Part shown: positions 1 to 9,216 of the stretch, piece after piece
Position numbering within the stretch: position 1 is the first letter of the stretch
Layout of the letters: the number at the start of each line of letters is the position of its first letter
NCBI RefSeq assembly: GCF_040149665.1
Contig: NZ_JBEFLP010000001.1
Coordinates: 682,001 to 746,000 of the forward strand
Source: Sulfitobacter sp. HNIBRBA3233
GTDB lineage: Bacteria > Pseudomonadota > Alphaproteobacteria > Rhodobacterales > Rhodobacteraceae
Reading direction: 5' to 3'
DNA: 64,000 nt
The notes under the pieces: generated by a model
The model's database searches: none
The model's input: the letters and a program-made list of their open reading frames with translations, nothing else
Told to the model about the DNA's origin: nothing
Translations under genes and position numbers: made by a program

Positions 1-853
1 AGGGAAAGTTGCCGGGGATCGCAACCAGCGGCCGGGCGTTCTTGTCCGCGCCGGGCAGGGGGATCGACCGGAACAGGGCCTGCGTATAGGGGTGCTGCAT
101 CTCGTCGAAGACATCGGCGATGGAGCCGCGCTCGACCGCCTCGCCGGAATACATCACGCAGATCCGGTCGCAGGTCTCCAGCACCAGCCCCAGGTTATGC
201 GAGATGAACAGCATCGAGGTGCCGTATTTCTTGCCCAGATCCTTGACCAGTTCGACAACCGCCGCCTCGACAGTCACGTCGAGCGCCGTTGTCGGCTCGT
301 CGAGGATCAAAAGCGACGGCTCGCTCATCAGCGCCATGGCAATCACGATGCGCTGCTGCTGGCCGCCGGACAGCTGGTGCGGATAGGCCTGAAGGATCCG
401 CTTGGGATCGGGCAGTTTCACATCCGTCACCACCTGAAGCGCCCGCTCGTAGGCTTCCTTTTCCGACATCCCCGCGTGGATCATCGGCACTTCCATCAGC
501 TGCTTGCCGATCCGCATCGCGGGGTTCAGCGATGCCATCGGCTCCTGATAGATCATCGCGATCTCGCTGCCGCGGATATCGCGCAGCTCCTCGTCGCTCA
601 TCTCGGCCAGATCGCGGCCCTTGAACTTGATCGATCCGCCCACGATGCGACCGTTCTTGCCCAGATCCTGCATCACGCCCAGCGCGACGGTGGATTTGCC
701 GCAGCCGGATTCCCCGACGAGACCAACCGCTTCACCCGGCTGCACGGCTACCGAAAAATCCATTACCGCGGGAATTTCCCGCAGCCGCGTGAAGAAAGAA
801 ATCGACAGCTTGTCGATCTCCAGAATGGGCCCGTCATAGTCACGTTTCGCCAT
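1..853 (-). CDS. Peptide/oligopeptide ABC transporter ATP-binding protein (DppD/OppD type), 3' end cut by window edge
   Basis: This is the cytoplasmic ATPase that powers a peptide-type ABC importer. The frame starts at the ATG at 853 and runs off the window with about 284 codons visible. Walker A (GESGCGKST) is near residues 47-55, followed by the Q-loop, the signature LSGGQQQR and the Walker B/D-loop LILDEPTTALD. The H-loop (FISHNLGLV) is also present, so the nucleotide site is complete. It follows two permease genes on the same strand, which supports one transporter operon. The C-terminal region usual in OppD/DppD lies beyond the edge. The substrate cannot be named from sequence; peptides are the family default. 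Confidence 0.9.
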   Translation of the reverse strand, partial: MAKRDYDGPILEIDKLSISFFTRLREIPAVMDFSVAVQPGEAVGLVGESGCGKSTVALGVMQDLGKNGRIVGGSIKFKGRDLAEMSDEELRDIRGSEIAMIYQEPMASLNPAMRIGKQLMEVPMIHAGMSEKEAYERALQVVTDVKLPDPKRILQAYPHQLSGGQQQRIVIAMALMSEPSLLILDEPTTALDVTVEAAVVELVKDLGKKYGTSMLFISHNLGLVLETCDRICVMYSGEAVERGSIADVFDEMQHPYTQALFRSIPLPGADKNARPLVAIPGNFP

Positions 854-922
854 GGTCTTCTCACTCCTCAGATCGCGCACAGGTCCCGATCTTCTCTATT
901 TTGCCCGAAAACTCCGGGGAGC

Positions 923-942
923 CCGAGGGGCTGGCCCCTCGG
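923..942. promoter_or_regulatory. Hairpin in the gap between permease and ATPase genes
   Basis: CCGAGGGG (923-930) and CCCCTCGG (935-942) are perfect inverted arms around a four-base loop. It lies in the roughly 100-base gap between the permease stop (957) and the ATPase start (853). No T-run follows on the minus strand, so it is more likely an mRNA processing or stability element than a terminator. That role is inference. Confidence 0.4.
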
Positions 943-956
943 TCCCGTCCTCTCGG

Positions 957-2423
957 TCAGTCCCTCAGGCTTTCTTCACGCAGACCGTCCGCCAGCAGGT
1001 TCAGCCCCAGCACCAGCGTCAGAAGCGACACCGCGGGGGCAATCGCCGCATGGGGATAGATCGACAACAGCCGTCGGCCCGCGTTGATCGTTGTCCCCCA
1101 GTCGGGGCTTTCCGACGCAAGGCCAAGGCCGAAGAAGCCCAGTGTTCCCAGCAGGATGGTCGTATAGCCGATGCGCAGACAGAAATCGACGATCAGCGGC
1201 CCGCGCGCGTTGGGCAGGATTTCCCACAGCATGATGTACCACGGACCCTCACCGCGGGTCTGCGCCGCGGCGACGTAGTCGCGGGTCTTGATGTCCATGG
1301 CAAGGCCCCGCACGATCCGGAAAACCGTGGGCGCGTTCACGAAAACGACGGAGACGAAAACCACCAGCAGGTTGGGGTCTATGTCAAACCCGTCGAGCCA
1401 GCGCGGCAAGCCCGGAATGACGTAGGTCGGCGTCGCCACGACCGCGCCATCGGTGCTCACCAGCGACAGGTACAGCCACGCGCCCACCCCCAGCACGACA
1501 ATCAGCAGCGGTGTGCGGAAGGTCGGCTGCGTGTAGTAGCGCGAATTCAGCAGGATCGCGAGAAAGATCAGCGGAAAGACGAAGAGGAACAGCGCCATGT
1601 AGTTGGGGATGCCGGTCAGCACGATCTCCGGTGTCACCAGCAGGTAGAACAGCAAGATCACCGGAAAGGCGAGGATCAGGTTCGCCAGAAACGACAGGAA
1701 CGTGTCGAGCTTGCCACCGTAATAGCCCGCAGGCAGCCCCAGTGTGATCCCCACCATGAAGGCAAAGAGCGTGGCGAATGGCGCGATCTTGACCACCACC
1801 CAGGCACCGTCGAACAGGCGGCTGAACACGTCGCGGGCAAGGTTGTCCCCGCCCAGCAGGAACCACTGGTACGCGCCTTCCTCGGCACCGCGCAGCGGCG
1901 TGCCCGGGGCTTCGTTTTTCATGCCCGAATACTGGCTCAGCGTGTCGTGCGTGGTGACCCAGTCCATGACCCCGCCGAAGAAGCCTGCATAGACCCAGAA
2001 CATCACCAGCCCGAAGCCGATCATCCCCACGGTACTGTCGAAAAGCTTGCCATAAAGTCCCAGCTTGCGCTTGTAGGCGATCGAGGCGCCGAAGGTGACG
2101 ACCAGCGCGATCCAGACCGACAGCAATTGCCGGCTCATTCCGCCGATGATCCCCGCCGTGGGGCCCATCAGCACACCGCCGACGATATAGACCAACACGA
2201 TGAGGACGGTGGCGTAGAAGCTCCATTCCACCACCATGCCCACCAGCCCGCTCGCGCCCTTGTCGGCGGACAGTGACCCGTCCGCATAGACCGACCGCCC
2301 CCCGGACCTGGTCGCGATGCTGAGAAGTATCTGCACCACGCTTGCGATCACCAGTATGGCGACGGAGAGGGCGAGAAACAGGTTCAGCGGTGTGAGTGCG
2401 CCGGTCCATGTCAGTTGTTCCAT
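957..2423 (-). CDS. Peptide-type ABC transporter permease (DppC/OppC type), unusually long
   Basis: Inner-membrane permease subunit of the importer. The C-terminal part carries the binding-protein-dependent transport signature: RGEGPWYIMLWEILPNARGP contains the EAA loop that docks on the ATPase, and the GxxxWG-like segment (SPDWGTTINAGR) follows. At 488 residues it is much longer than the usual DppC of about 300. The extra length is an N-terminal region with several hydrophobic helices (about residues 10-35, 65-90, 100-120 and 130-155) plus an insertion between core helices. It lies 15 bases after the DppB-type gene on the same strand, so the two are surely co-transcribed. Confidence 0.9.
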   Translation of the reverse strand: MEQLTWTGALTPLNLFLALSVAILVIASVVQILLSIATRSGGRSVYADGSLSADKGASGLVGMVVEWSFYATVLIVLVYIVGGVLMGPTAGIIGGMSRQLLSVWIALVVTFGASIAYKRKLGLYGKLFDSTVGMIGFGLVMFWVYAGFFGGVMDWVTTHDTLSQYSGMKNEAPGTPLRGAEEGAYQWFLLGGDNLARDVFSRLFDGAWVVVKIAPFATLFAFMVGITLGLPAGYYGGKLDTFLSFLANLILAFPVILLFYLLVTPEIVLTGIPNYMALFLFVFPLIFLAILLNSRYYTQPTFRTPLLIVVLGVGAWLYLSLVSTDGAVVATPTYVIPGLPRWLDGFDIDPNLLVVFVSVVFVNAPTVFRIVRGLAMDIKTRDYVAAAQTRGEGPWYIMLWEILPNARGPLIVDFCLRIGYTTILLGTLGFFGLGLASESPDWGTTINAGRRLLSIYPHAAIAPAVSLLTLVLGLNLLADGLREESLRD

Positions 2424-2438
2424 GATCCTGTTCCTCCC

Positions 2439-3485
2439 TTACGAAATGCGAATGCGCGGATTGAGGAAAATATAGCCGATATCCGAGATCAGCTGCGTCA
2501 TGAGCACGACGAACACTGATACGACCGAGACGGCCAGCAGCAGTTCGATATCGTTGTTGCCCGCCGCCTGCACCAATACCCAGCCAAAGCCTTTGTAGTT
2601 GAACAGCGTCTCGACGATGACAACACCGTTCAGCAACCACGGGATCTGCAACATGATGACGGTGAAGGGCGCGATCAGCGCGTTGCGCAGCGCGTGTTTG
2701 ACAACGATATTGCCAAAGCTGACGCCTTTCAGGCGCGCTGTGCGGATATATTGCGCGGTCATCACCTCGGTCATCGAGGCCCGCGTCATCCGCGCGATAT
2801 AGCCCATTCCGTAGAGCGATATGGTCAGCACCGGCAGGAAGAAGTTCTCGAAGGTGGCGTTTTCCATGGCGGTGGTGGCCGAGCCCTTGAACCATTTCAG
2901 CCCGAATGCAGAGGACGCAAATACCGCGATAAAGATCACGCCCGAGACATATTCCGGCGTCGCCGTCGTGGTGATCGACACCGTGGACAACGACCGGTCG
3001 AGCTTGGATCCCTCCTTCATGCCGGCAAGAACCCCGATGATCAGCGCCATGGGCACCATCAGCAGCAACACGCAGCCCATCAGCTTGCCGGTCAGCGCAA
3101 GACGGGTGGCCACGATTGTTCCGACCTCGTCCTTGAAGACGGTCGAATATCCCCAGTCGCCCTGCAAGACGCCGCAGAAGGTATCACGCTCCTCGGGCGG
3201 CGTGCCCTCGGGAAAGCAGCGCCCGAAAACCGCGCCGTCTTCGGTTTCCGTCACCCATCCCGGCGCCACACCCAGCCATTGGGCGAACTTCAGCGGCAGC
3301 GGGTCAAGATAGCCGCGATTGCCCAGATAGGATTCGACCGCCTCGTCGCTCATCCGGAAGTTGCCCTGCGTCTTGGCAAGCTTTTCGAGGTTCGGATAGA
3401 GGTTCGTCAGCCAGAACACGATGAACGTCAGGCACAGGGCCGTCAGCAACATCACGCCCAGACGTCTGAGAATGAATAGTCCCAT
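2439..3485 (-). CDS. Peptide-type ABC transporter permease (DppB/OppB type)
   Basis: Inner-membrane permease partner of the adjacent DppC-type protein. It is 348 residues, close to family length. The N-terminus (MGLFILRRLGVMLLTALCLTF) is the classic first helix of DppB. A large periplasmic loop follows, with two cysteines (about residues 89 and 103). The EAA loop is seen in YIRTARLKGVSFGNIVVKHALRNAL (only partly quoted by family convention; key residues are ARLKG and HALRNAL). It is first in the operon, with a gap of nearly 300 bases upstream that should hold the promoter. No substrate-binding protein gene is visible in the window. Confidence 0.9.
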   Translation of the reverse strand: MGLFILRRLGVMLLTALCLTFIVFWLTNLYPNLEKLAKTQGNFRMSDEAVESYLGNRGYLDPLPLKFAQWLGVAPGWVTETEDGAVFGRCFPEGTPPEERDTFCGVLQGDWGYSTVFKDEVGTIVATRLALTGKLMGCVLLLMVPMALIIGVLAGMKEGSKLDRSLSTVSITTTATPEYVSGVIFIAVFASSAFGLKWFKGSATTAMENATFENFFLPVLTISLYGMGYIARMTRASMTEVMTAQYIRTARLKGVSFGNIVVKHALRNALIAPFTVIMLQIPWLLNGVVIVETLFNYKGFGWVLVQAAGNNDIELLLAVSVVSVFVVLMTQLISDIGYIFLNPRIRIS

Positions 3486-3781
3486 GGATATCGGCCCCCG
3501 TTGGTGGCGTCCGGTGGGTTGGCCCCCCGGTGTGCGGACAGGCGTCCGCGCTTTTGTTGAAAATCACTGCCGCCGCCCCGTGGCGCGACCGGCGCGAAGA
3601 TGCCTCCGCGTCTAAGTCTGTTCCCCCTGTGGTCCGGGTGTCCGGATCTTATCGTTTCAAGGATCTCGCCGCTGCCGCGCGGACCCGTTGCCCCAATGAG
3701 GCACGATAGGGGCATGGGCGTCAACGTCCTGTTTGCGACATCGAGTGCTAAAAACGACAGGGGTCGTCCAAAACCGGGTGG
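3486..3781. promoter_or_regulatory. Intergenic region between the AraC regulator and the ABC transporter operon
   Basis: About 296 bases without a convincing gene. Both neighbours are transcribed leftwards, so it should hold the 3' untranslated part of the regulator and the promoter of the permease operon. An imperfect inverted pair CCTGT (3728-3732) / ACAGG (near 3758-3762) lies close to the regulator stop. No clear -35/-10 pair can be assigned. Confidence 0.35.
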
Positions 3782-4609
3782 TCAGGCGGAGCGGACGCGG
3801 GCGTGCGGGGCAGCCGCTGCGGCACCGGCACCGGGTCTGAGGTGATCGGGGCTCTTGCCGGTGTGCTGCTGGATGAACCGGGCGAAATAGGCATCGCTTT
3901 CAAAGCCGAGATGCGTCGCGATGTTGCGCGCGGATTGGGCCGAGGTCTCAAGCATGACCCTCGCGGCGTGAACCAGCCGTTCCGCCAGAAGGTCGGCGGG
4001 GCTGCGGCCTGTTGCGGTCTGCACAGCCTGTGTCAGCTGCGTCGCGCTCACGTTCAGCCGCGCGGCATAGTCGGGCACGCTGGCACCGCTGGCAAAGTCG
4101 CGGGCCAGTGCCTGGCAATATCGGGCCGATAGCGCCTCTGCGTCGGTGGGTGTCGAGCGGGCGCTCTGTTCGAGCGCGATCTGGCGGCGCAGCCAGACGG
4201 ACATTAGCGCCACATGCGCCTCCATTGCATCCTCGAAGAGCGGCCGTTTCATCGCCTGTTCGCGCTGCGCGGTTTCGATGAGGGCGGTCAGTTCCCCCTG
4301 TGCATCGCCGTCGCGCACGCGCAGCTGCCACGGATCGGTGGGCAGGCGCAGCGAGCTGCTGGGCGGGATCAGCACCGCCTGACCGAATCCCTGCCGCCCC
4401 AGATCGAGCGAAAACAGCGACCGCGCGGGCAGCAAGATCGCGTTGTGAACCCCGACGCCGCGCAGGCGTCCGTTGAGCAAAAGACGCCCCTGGCCGCGGG
4501 TGATCCACAAAAGCGTGTGTTGCGGACGGTCGTGGACCATGCGCAATCGCCACTCCTGACCACCGCTGAGACCTGCAAGGCTGAGTATGCGGATACCGTG
4601 ATCCCCCAT
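3782..4609 (-). CDS. AraC-family transcriptional regulator
   Basis: A 275-residue DNA-binding regulator. The C-terminal third has the two helix-turn-helix units of the AraC/XylS family: VPDYAARLNVSATQLTQAVQ (first helix pair) and the conserved ARNIATHLGFESDAYFARFI followed by HTGKSPDHLR (second pair and closing motif). The N-terminal half is a cupin-like sensor region rich in beta strands (HTLLWITRGQGRLLLNG). It is upstream of the peptide transporter operon on the same strand, so it may control it. The effector is unknown. The alanine-rich C-terminal tail looks like low-complexity sequence. Confidence 0.88.
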   Translation of the reverse strand: MGDHGIRILSLAGLSGGQEWRLRMVHDRPQHTLLWITRGQGRLLLNGRLRGVGVHNAILLPARSLFSLDLGRQGFGQAVLIPPSSSLRLPTDPWQLRVRDGDAQGELTALIETAQREQAMKRPLFEDAMEAHVALMSVWLRRQIALEQSARSTPTDAEALSARYCQALARDFASGASVPDYAARLNVSATQLTQAVQTATGRSPADLLAERLVHAARVMLETSAQSARNIATHLGFESDAYFARFIQQHTGKSPDHLRPGAGAAAAAPHARVRSA

Positions 4610-4696
4610 GTGCGGAACTCCTGAATCTGCCGGTCGATAGCTACAACCATAAAGGGATCTATGGATTCGGAAAGCGGCGTTTCTAAGGACGCGGAA

Positions 4697-5581
4697 TCAT
4701 GCCGGAAGGTCGATCTGCCTCCAACTCGCCATTTTGTTGCGCACCCATGTGCGCTGGCGTTTGGCGTAGCGGCGCGTGGCGATCACGGCCTGCGCGCGGG
4801 CCTCCTCCAGCGTGATCCGGCCAAGGTGATGCTGCATCAGTTCGGGCACGCCGATGGCGCGGTGCGCGGGAAGTGCGGGGTCGTACTGCGCCGCCTGTGC
4901 CGCGATTTCGTCGAGGGCGCCGGCCGCGATCATCGCGTCGAAGCGCCGCTCGATACGGTCGTTCAGCCACGCGCGCTCCACCCGCAAGGCGATCTGCGTG
5001 GCCGCCCCCGGCGGCAGCAGCGGCGCGCCCGTGGTGTCCTGCCACGCGGCGAGCCCTTTGCCGGTGGCTGTCTGCACCTCCCACGCGCGCTGCACGCGGG
5101 CACGGTTGGCGCAATCGATGCGGTCTTGTGTGTCGGCGTCCAGATCGGCGAGCATCGCCTCGCGGGTCAACCCGTCGCCACGCTCGCGCACGTCTGCGGG
5201 TGTCGCGGGGATCTCGGCCAGCCCGTCGGTGAGTGCCGCAAAATAGAGGCCGGTGCCGCCGACGATGATCGGACGCCGATCGCCCTGCAGCAGCGGTGCG
5301 ACCTCGCGCAGCCAGTGACCGGCGGAATAGGGCGCATCGAAGGGCACATGACCGTAGAGAAGGTGGGGCGCGCGGGCCTCTTCCTCGGCGGAGGGGCGCG
5401 CGGTGACCACACGCCAGCACTCATAGACCTGGCTTGCGTCGGCGTTCACGATCACACCGCCCTGCGTTTGCGCGATGGCCAGCGCCAGCGCCGATTTGCC
5501 CGATGCCGTGGGCCCCGCGATCAGAACCGGGCGCTTCGGGTCGATATCCGCTAGCAGGGCGTTGAAAACCGCATCCGACAT
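4697..5581 (-). CDS. miaA: tRNA dimethylallyltransferase
   Basis: Transfers a dimethylallyl group from dimethylallyl diphosphate to N6 of A37 in tRNAs that read UNN codons. The P-loop GPTASGKS is near residues 24-31, and the family motifs DASQVYECW and [15 protein letters not shown] follow. The end holds the [14 protein letters not shown] motif. The in-frame ATG at 5608 would add nine residues; I chose 5581 ([10 protein letters not shown]) because it starts at the usual distance from the P-loop. It gives 294 residues, normal for the family. It is divergent from pyrH, with about 100 bases between them. Confidence 0.95.
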   Translation of the reverse strand: MSDAVFNALLADIDPKRPVLIAGPTASGKSALALAIAQTQGGVIVNADASQVYECWRVVTARPSAEEEARAPHLLYGHVPFDAPYSAGHWLREVAPLLQGDRRPIIVGGTGLYFAALTDGLAEIPATPADVRERGDGLTREAMLADLDADTQDRIDCANRARVQRAWEVQTATGKGLAAWQDTTGAPLLPPGAATQIALRVERAWLNDRIERRFDAMIAAGALDEIAAQAAQYDPALPAHRAIGVPELMQHHLGRITLEEARAQAVIATRRYAKRQRTWVRNKMASWRQIDLPA

Positions 5582-5684
5582 TTCTCGCCGCTCTCCCTCG
5601 CGCTGCATTGAACCTCGGCGCTGTTTGCGACATTTTGGGCCACGGCGAAAGCCTCAGAAAATAACGCTCCCCGAAAGGTGCCCC

Positions 5685-6410
5685 ATGTCAGACCAGCCGC
5701 AAACGACTTTCCGCCGCGTCATGCTCAAGATTTCCGGTGAGGCACTGATGGGAGATCAGGGGTTCGGTTTGAACCCGCCGACCGTTGAACGCATCGCCGC
5801 CGAGGTGAAATCGGTTCACGATATGGGGGTCGAGATCTGCATGGTCATCGGCGGCGGCAACATCTTTCGCGGGTTGCAAGGATCCGCGCAGGGGATGGAA
5901 CGGACGACCGCAGACTACATGGGGATGCTTGCCACGGTGATGAACGCGCTGGCGATGCAATCCGCGCTGGAAGGGCTGGGCATTCATACGCGGGTCATTT
6001 CGGCGATCACGATGAACGAGGTCGCCGAGCCCTACATCCGCCGCCGCGCCGTGCGCCATCTGGAGAAAAAGCGCGTGTGCATCTTCGCGGCGGGCACCGG
6101 GAACCCCTATTTCACCACCGACACCGCCGCGACCCTGCGCGCAAATGAAATGTCCTGCGAGGCGATCTTCAAAGGCACCAAGGTCGACGGGGTGTACGAC
6201 AAGGACCCGGCCAAGTTCGACGATGCGGTCCGCTATGATACGGTCAGTTACGACGATGTTCTGGCCAAGCGGCTGGGGGTGATGGACGCATCCGCCATTG
6301 CGCTGGCGCGTGACAACAATCTGCCGATTATTGTCTTCTCGCTGGACGAGCCGGGCGGGTTCCGCGGCATTCTGGCAGGGCAGGGCACCTACACCCGCGT
6401 TCAGGGATAG
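5685..6410 (+). CDS. pyrH: Uridylate kinase
   Basis: Phosphorylates UMP to UDP in the cytoplasm and is the first step toward UTP and CTP. The 241-residue length is typical of bacterial PyrH. The amino-acid kinase fold motifs are visible: [13 protein letters not shown] at the start, GGGNIFRG, and [13 protein letters not shown] for nucleotide binding. The frame is open upstream to 5475, but the ATG at 5685 follows a GAAAGG ribosome site and begins the conserved sequence. pyrH normally stands directly before frr; here an inverted LOV kinase gene lies between them and ends only nine bases past the pyrH stop. Confidence 0.97.
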   Translation: MSDQPQTTFRRVMLKISGEALMGDQGFGLNPPTVERIAAEVKSVHDMGVEICMVIGGGNIFRGLQGSAQGMERTTADYMGMLATVMNALAMQSALEGLGIHTRVISAITMNEVAEPYIRRRAVRHLEKKRVCIFAAGTGNPYFTTDTAATLRANEMSCEAIFKGTKVDGVYDKDPAKFDDAVRYDTVSYDDVLAKRLGVMDASAIALARDNNLPIIVFSLDEPGGFRGILAGQGTYTRVQG

Positions 6411-6419
6411 CGGGCCGGA

Positions 6420-7463
6420 TTACTCGGTCTGCGTCAACTCGCGCGGCACGTCGAGCGTGACAATCGTGCCCGACAGGCCGCGCTCGACGGCAATCTCGGC
6501 CTTCAGTCCCTTGGTCAGCTGCTGCACGATGCGTCCGCCCAGCGAGCTTTTCTTCGGCCACTCCGTCCCTTCGGGGATCCCCACGCCGTCGTCGCTGACC
6601 TGAATGCGCAACACACCTTCGCTGAGCTGTTTGAAACGCACTTCGACCAATCCTGAGTCGCGGTCGACAAAGGCGTGCTGCATGGCGTTTGTCATGACTT
6701 CGGAGACGATCAGCCCCAGCTGCGTCGCCGTCTCCATCGGGACACGGTATTCGTCGGCGTCGATGTTCACGCGCACGCCGCTGCGCCCGTCGATATAGGC
6801 AATCGCGTTGGACACGCGCGTCAGGTAGGCGCCAAGGTTCACGGAATCCTTGTTCGAATCCCGCGATGTCGCGTTCGCGGCGTTCATTTCCTCGTAGAGC
6901 AGTTGCAGCGTCTCGACCCGGCGGGCGAGGGTTTCGAATTCGTTTCCGGCCGTATCGACGGTATCGCGGGCCTGAAGGCGGATCATGCCGATAATCATCG
7001 AAAGGTGATTCTTCACCCGGTGCTGGATCTCGGACAAGGCGTCCAGCACCTTGGATTCCGCATCATCCTCGCTTTCCGCGATGGACTGCACACCCAGAAA
7101 ATAGGGTGTCTCGCCTTCGTCCGTGTTCAAGGGCGTCATCATCAGCCGGTTCAGAAACATCGATCCGTCCGCGCGGTAGTTGCGCAGGACCACGGTCACC
7201 GGCTCGCGCGCGGAAATCGCCGCGCGCAGACGCTTGATCCCCTTCTGGTCGGTATCGCCGGCTTGCAGAAACCGGCAATTGCGACCCACGGCCATCTCGT
7301 TGCTGTATCCGGTCATCCGCTCGAACGCGCGGTTCACATAGACAATCGGGTTGTCCTTGAGCAGCGGGTTGGTCAGCACAAAGGCATAGGAGGTCCGCTC
7401 GAATGCCTCCACAGGGACTGCGGGGCGCGACATTTGGGCGGTAGAGGACGCATCGTTCGACAT
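6420..7463 (-). CDS. LOV-domain (blue light) sensor histidine kinase, HisKA_2 type
   Basis: A 347-residue soluble kinase with no membrane segment. Residues about 20-130 form a LOV/PAS domain. It has the flavin-adduct motif GRNCRFLQ with cysteine 63, and the expected flavin-contact residues N62, Q67, N95, N105 and Q126 (in NYRADG, FLNRL and YFLGVQ). The kinase part begins with EIQHRVKNHL, where H148 is the likely phosphate acceptor. It ends with the N-box EVMTNAMQHAF and G-box DDGVGIPEG. The complete LOV signature predicts a light-responsive flavoprotein. No response regulator is adjacent. It is convergent with pyrH and divergent from frr. Confidence 0.93.
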   Translation of the reverse strand: MSNDASSTAQMSRPAVPVEAFERTSYAFVLTNPLLKDNPIVYVNRAFERMTGYSNEMAVGRNCRFLQAGDTDQKGIKRLRAAISAREPVTVVLRNYRADGSMFLNRLMMTPLNTDEGETPYFLGVQSIAESEDDAESKVLDALSEIQHRVKNHLSMIIGMIRLQARDTVDTAGNEFETLARRVETLQLLYEEMNAANATSRDSNKDSVNLGAYLTRVSNAIAYIDGRSGVRVNIDADEYRVPMETATQLGLIVSEVMTNAMQHAFVDRDSGLVEVRFKQLSEGVLRIQVSDDGVGIPEGTEWPKKSSLGGRIVQQLTKGLKAEIAVERGLSGTIVTLDVPRELTQTE

Positions 7464-7756
7464 GATCGGGCCTGTTCTGGTCCGCCGCTTGGGGCGGTCG
7501 TGGTGGTTCGGTCGGATTTCGCGGCTGTTGCGCGCATCGTGTAAATTTTCAAGTTGAAGACATAGTATTGAAATTCAGGAATTCTAGAATATCACCAAAT
7601 TATGTCATCCGACACATCGGACAAGCGCCATAGCGCCGGTTGCGGACCCTGTCGGCGGTCCTTTGCAGGCCACGAGATGAGCATAAACCCGGCTTTCCAT
7701 GGCCGCACCAATGCTCTACACCCTTCAAGCAACAAAACAGAAGACGAGGCCTATTC
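7464..7756. promoter_or_regulatory. Divergent promoter region between the LOV kinase and frr
   Basis: About 290 bases with no convincing gene. The part from about 7530 to 7610 is clearly richer in A and T than its surroundings and probably holds the kinase promoter. The frr side contains an AAGACGAGG stretch before the frr ATG that can serve as the ribosome site. I could not assign -35/-10 boxes with confidence. Confidence 0.45.
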
Positions 7757-8320
7757 ATGTCTGACGATTTTATGCTGGACACAGATGATCTTGAGCGGCG
7801 GATGAAGGGGGCGATCGCATCGCTGCGGACCGAATTCGCCTCCCTGCGCACCGGGCGCGCATCGGCATCCATGCTTGAGCCGGTGATGGTCGATGCCTAC
7901 GGGTCGATGACCCCGATCAACCAGGTCGGGACGGTCAACGTGCCGGAGCCGCGGATGGTGACGATCAATGTCTGGGACAAGGGGCTCGTCGGCAAGGTCG
8001 AGAAAGCGATCCGTGAAAGCGGTCTGGGCATCAACCCGCAATTGAACGGCACCATCATCATGCTGCCGATCCCCGAGTTGAACGAGGAGCGCCGCACGCA
8101 GCTGACGAAAGTCGCCGGATCCTACGCCGAAAATGCGCGGGTCAGCATTCGCAATGTGCGCCGCGACGGCATGGACCAGATCAAGAAAGCCAAGAGCGAC
8201 GGCCTGTCCGAGGACGACCAGAAATTCTGGGAGACCGAGGTTCAGGATCTCACCAACAAGCAGATCGCCGCAGTGGACGAGCTGCTGGAAACCAAGCAGG
8301 CGGAGATCATGCAGGTTTGA
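7757..8320 (+). CDS. frr: Ribosome recycling factor
   Basis: Splits post-termination ribosomes together with EF-G. The 187-residue length is standard. Family signatures include [21 protein letters not shown] near residues 30-50 (key part RTGRAS..ML), the loop around [20 protein letters not shown], and the coiled-coil arm around [15 protein letters not shown]. The frame is open back to 7640, but the ATG at 7757 starts the conserved protein. It heads the run frr-uppS-cdsA-dxr-rseP. Confidence 0.97.
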   Translation: MSDDFMLDTDDLERRMKGAIASLRTEFASLRTGRASASMLEPVMVDAYGSMTPINQVGTVNVPEPRMVTINVWDKGLVGKVEKAIRESGLGINPQLNGTIIMLPIPELNEERRTQLTKVAGSYAENARVSIRNVRRDGMDQIKKAKSDGLSEDDQKFWETEVQDLTNKQIAAVDELLETKQAEIMQV

Positions 8321-8393
8321 AACAGCCCTCCGAAAGCGCTCAGGCGGAGCGTTTTGCTGTTGCACAGGGCGACGCCTCGGAGGCCCCGCTTTC

Positions 8394-8412
8394 GGGAGCA
8401 GCTCTTGCTCCC
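8394..8412. promoter_or_regulatory. Hairpin in the frr-uppS spacer
   Basis: GGGAGCA (8394-8400) and TGCTCCC (8406-8412) form a perfect seven-base stem with a five-base loop in a 148-base spacer. The rest of this operon is packed with gaps of only 3 to 7 bases. No T-run follows, so simple termination is unlikely; an RNA processing site or attenuator is possible. Confidence 0.4.
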
Positions 8413-8468
8413 TCACCGGGCAGATGCCGCAGCGCTCTGCCCCCGTTGCTTCGCCGAGAAAGGTCAGC

Positions 8469-9209
8469 ATGATCGCACAAGTATCCCCGGCCCAGACACC
8501 GCCACCGGACGGCCCGCGTCACGTGGCGATCATCATGGACGGAAACGGTCGTTGGGCCACCCAGCGCGGCAGGCCGCGCCTGTTTGGCCACCACGCAGGG
8601 GCCAAGCGCGTGCGCGAAGTGGTCGAGGCATGCCCCGATCTGGGGGTCGAATACCTGACGATATTCGCTTTCTCGACCGAGAACTGGAAACGGACACAAG
8701 TCGAGGTGGCGGGCCTGATGAGCCTGTTCCGCCGCTACATCACCAAGGAAACGCGTGCGCTGAGCGCCGAAGGCGTGCGTGTCAGGTTCATCGGTGACCG
8801 TGTACGGCTGGACGACAAACTGATCAAGCTGATGAACGAGCTTGAGGAAGTGACCGCCCACAACACCCGTGTCCACCTGACGATCGCGCTGAACTACGGG
8901 GGCCGCGACGAGGTCGCGCGCGCCACCAAGCGGCTGGCACAGGATGTGGCAAGCGGGCGGCTTGACCCCGAGATGGTAGATGAAGAAACCCTGCCAAAGT
9001 ACCTTGATACTTACGTTCTTCCCGATCCGGACCTTGTGATCCGCACCAGCGGCGAAGCGCGGATCTCGAACTTTCTGCTGTGGCAGTCGGCCTATGCGGA
9101 ATATGAATTCATCGATACGCTCTGGCCCGATTTCAGCCGCGAGGAATTCGGGCGCCTGTGCGCATCCTACGGCAACCGCGACCGCCGCTTCGGCGCTGTG
9201 AAGACGTGA
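8469..9209 (+). CDS. uppS: Undecaprenyl diphosphate synthase (cis-prenyltransferase)
   Basis: Extends farnesyl diphosphate with isopentenyl diphosphate to the C55 lipid carrier used for peptidoglycan and O-antigen. The active-site motif HVAIIMDGNGRWA has the catalytic aspartate at about residue 24. Further family motifs are YLTIFAFSTENW, NYGGRDEV and the substrate-binding RTSGEARISNFLLWQ. The length is 246 residues. The start at 8469 is chosen because it gives a short leader before the core; the frame is open further upstream, overlapping frr. Confidence 0.96.
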   Translation: MIAQVSPAQTPPPDGPRHVAIIMDGNGRWATQRGRPRLFGHHAGAKRVREVVEACPDLGVEYLTIFAFSTENWKRTQVEVAGLMSLFRRYITKETRALSAEGVRVRFIGDRVRLDDKLIKLMNELEEVTAHNTRVHLTIALNYGGRDEVARATKRLAQDVASGRLDPEMVDEETLPKYLDTYVLPDPDLVIRTSGEARISNFLLWQSAYAEYEFIDTLWPDFSREEFGRLCASYGNRDRRFGAVKT

Positions 9210-9216
9210 GGACACG

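Noticed and set aside
1384..2895. Open frame of about 503 codons on the minus strand overlapping both permease genes in another frame
   Set aside because: It spans two real genes in the wrong frame and is rich in Arg and His, as expected of a shadow frame.
3729..5633. A 13-base repeat (CTGTTTGCGACAT) at 3729-3741 and 5621-5633
   Set aside because: In 64 kb, several 13-base repeats are expected by chance, and the two copies have no common context beyond lying upstream of genes.
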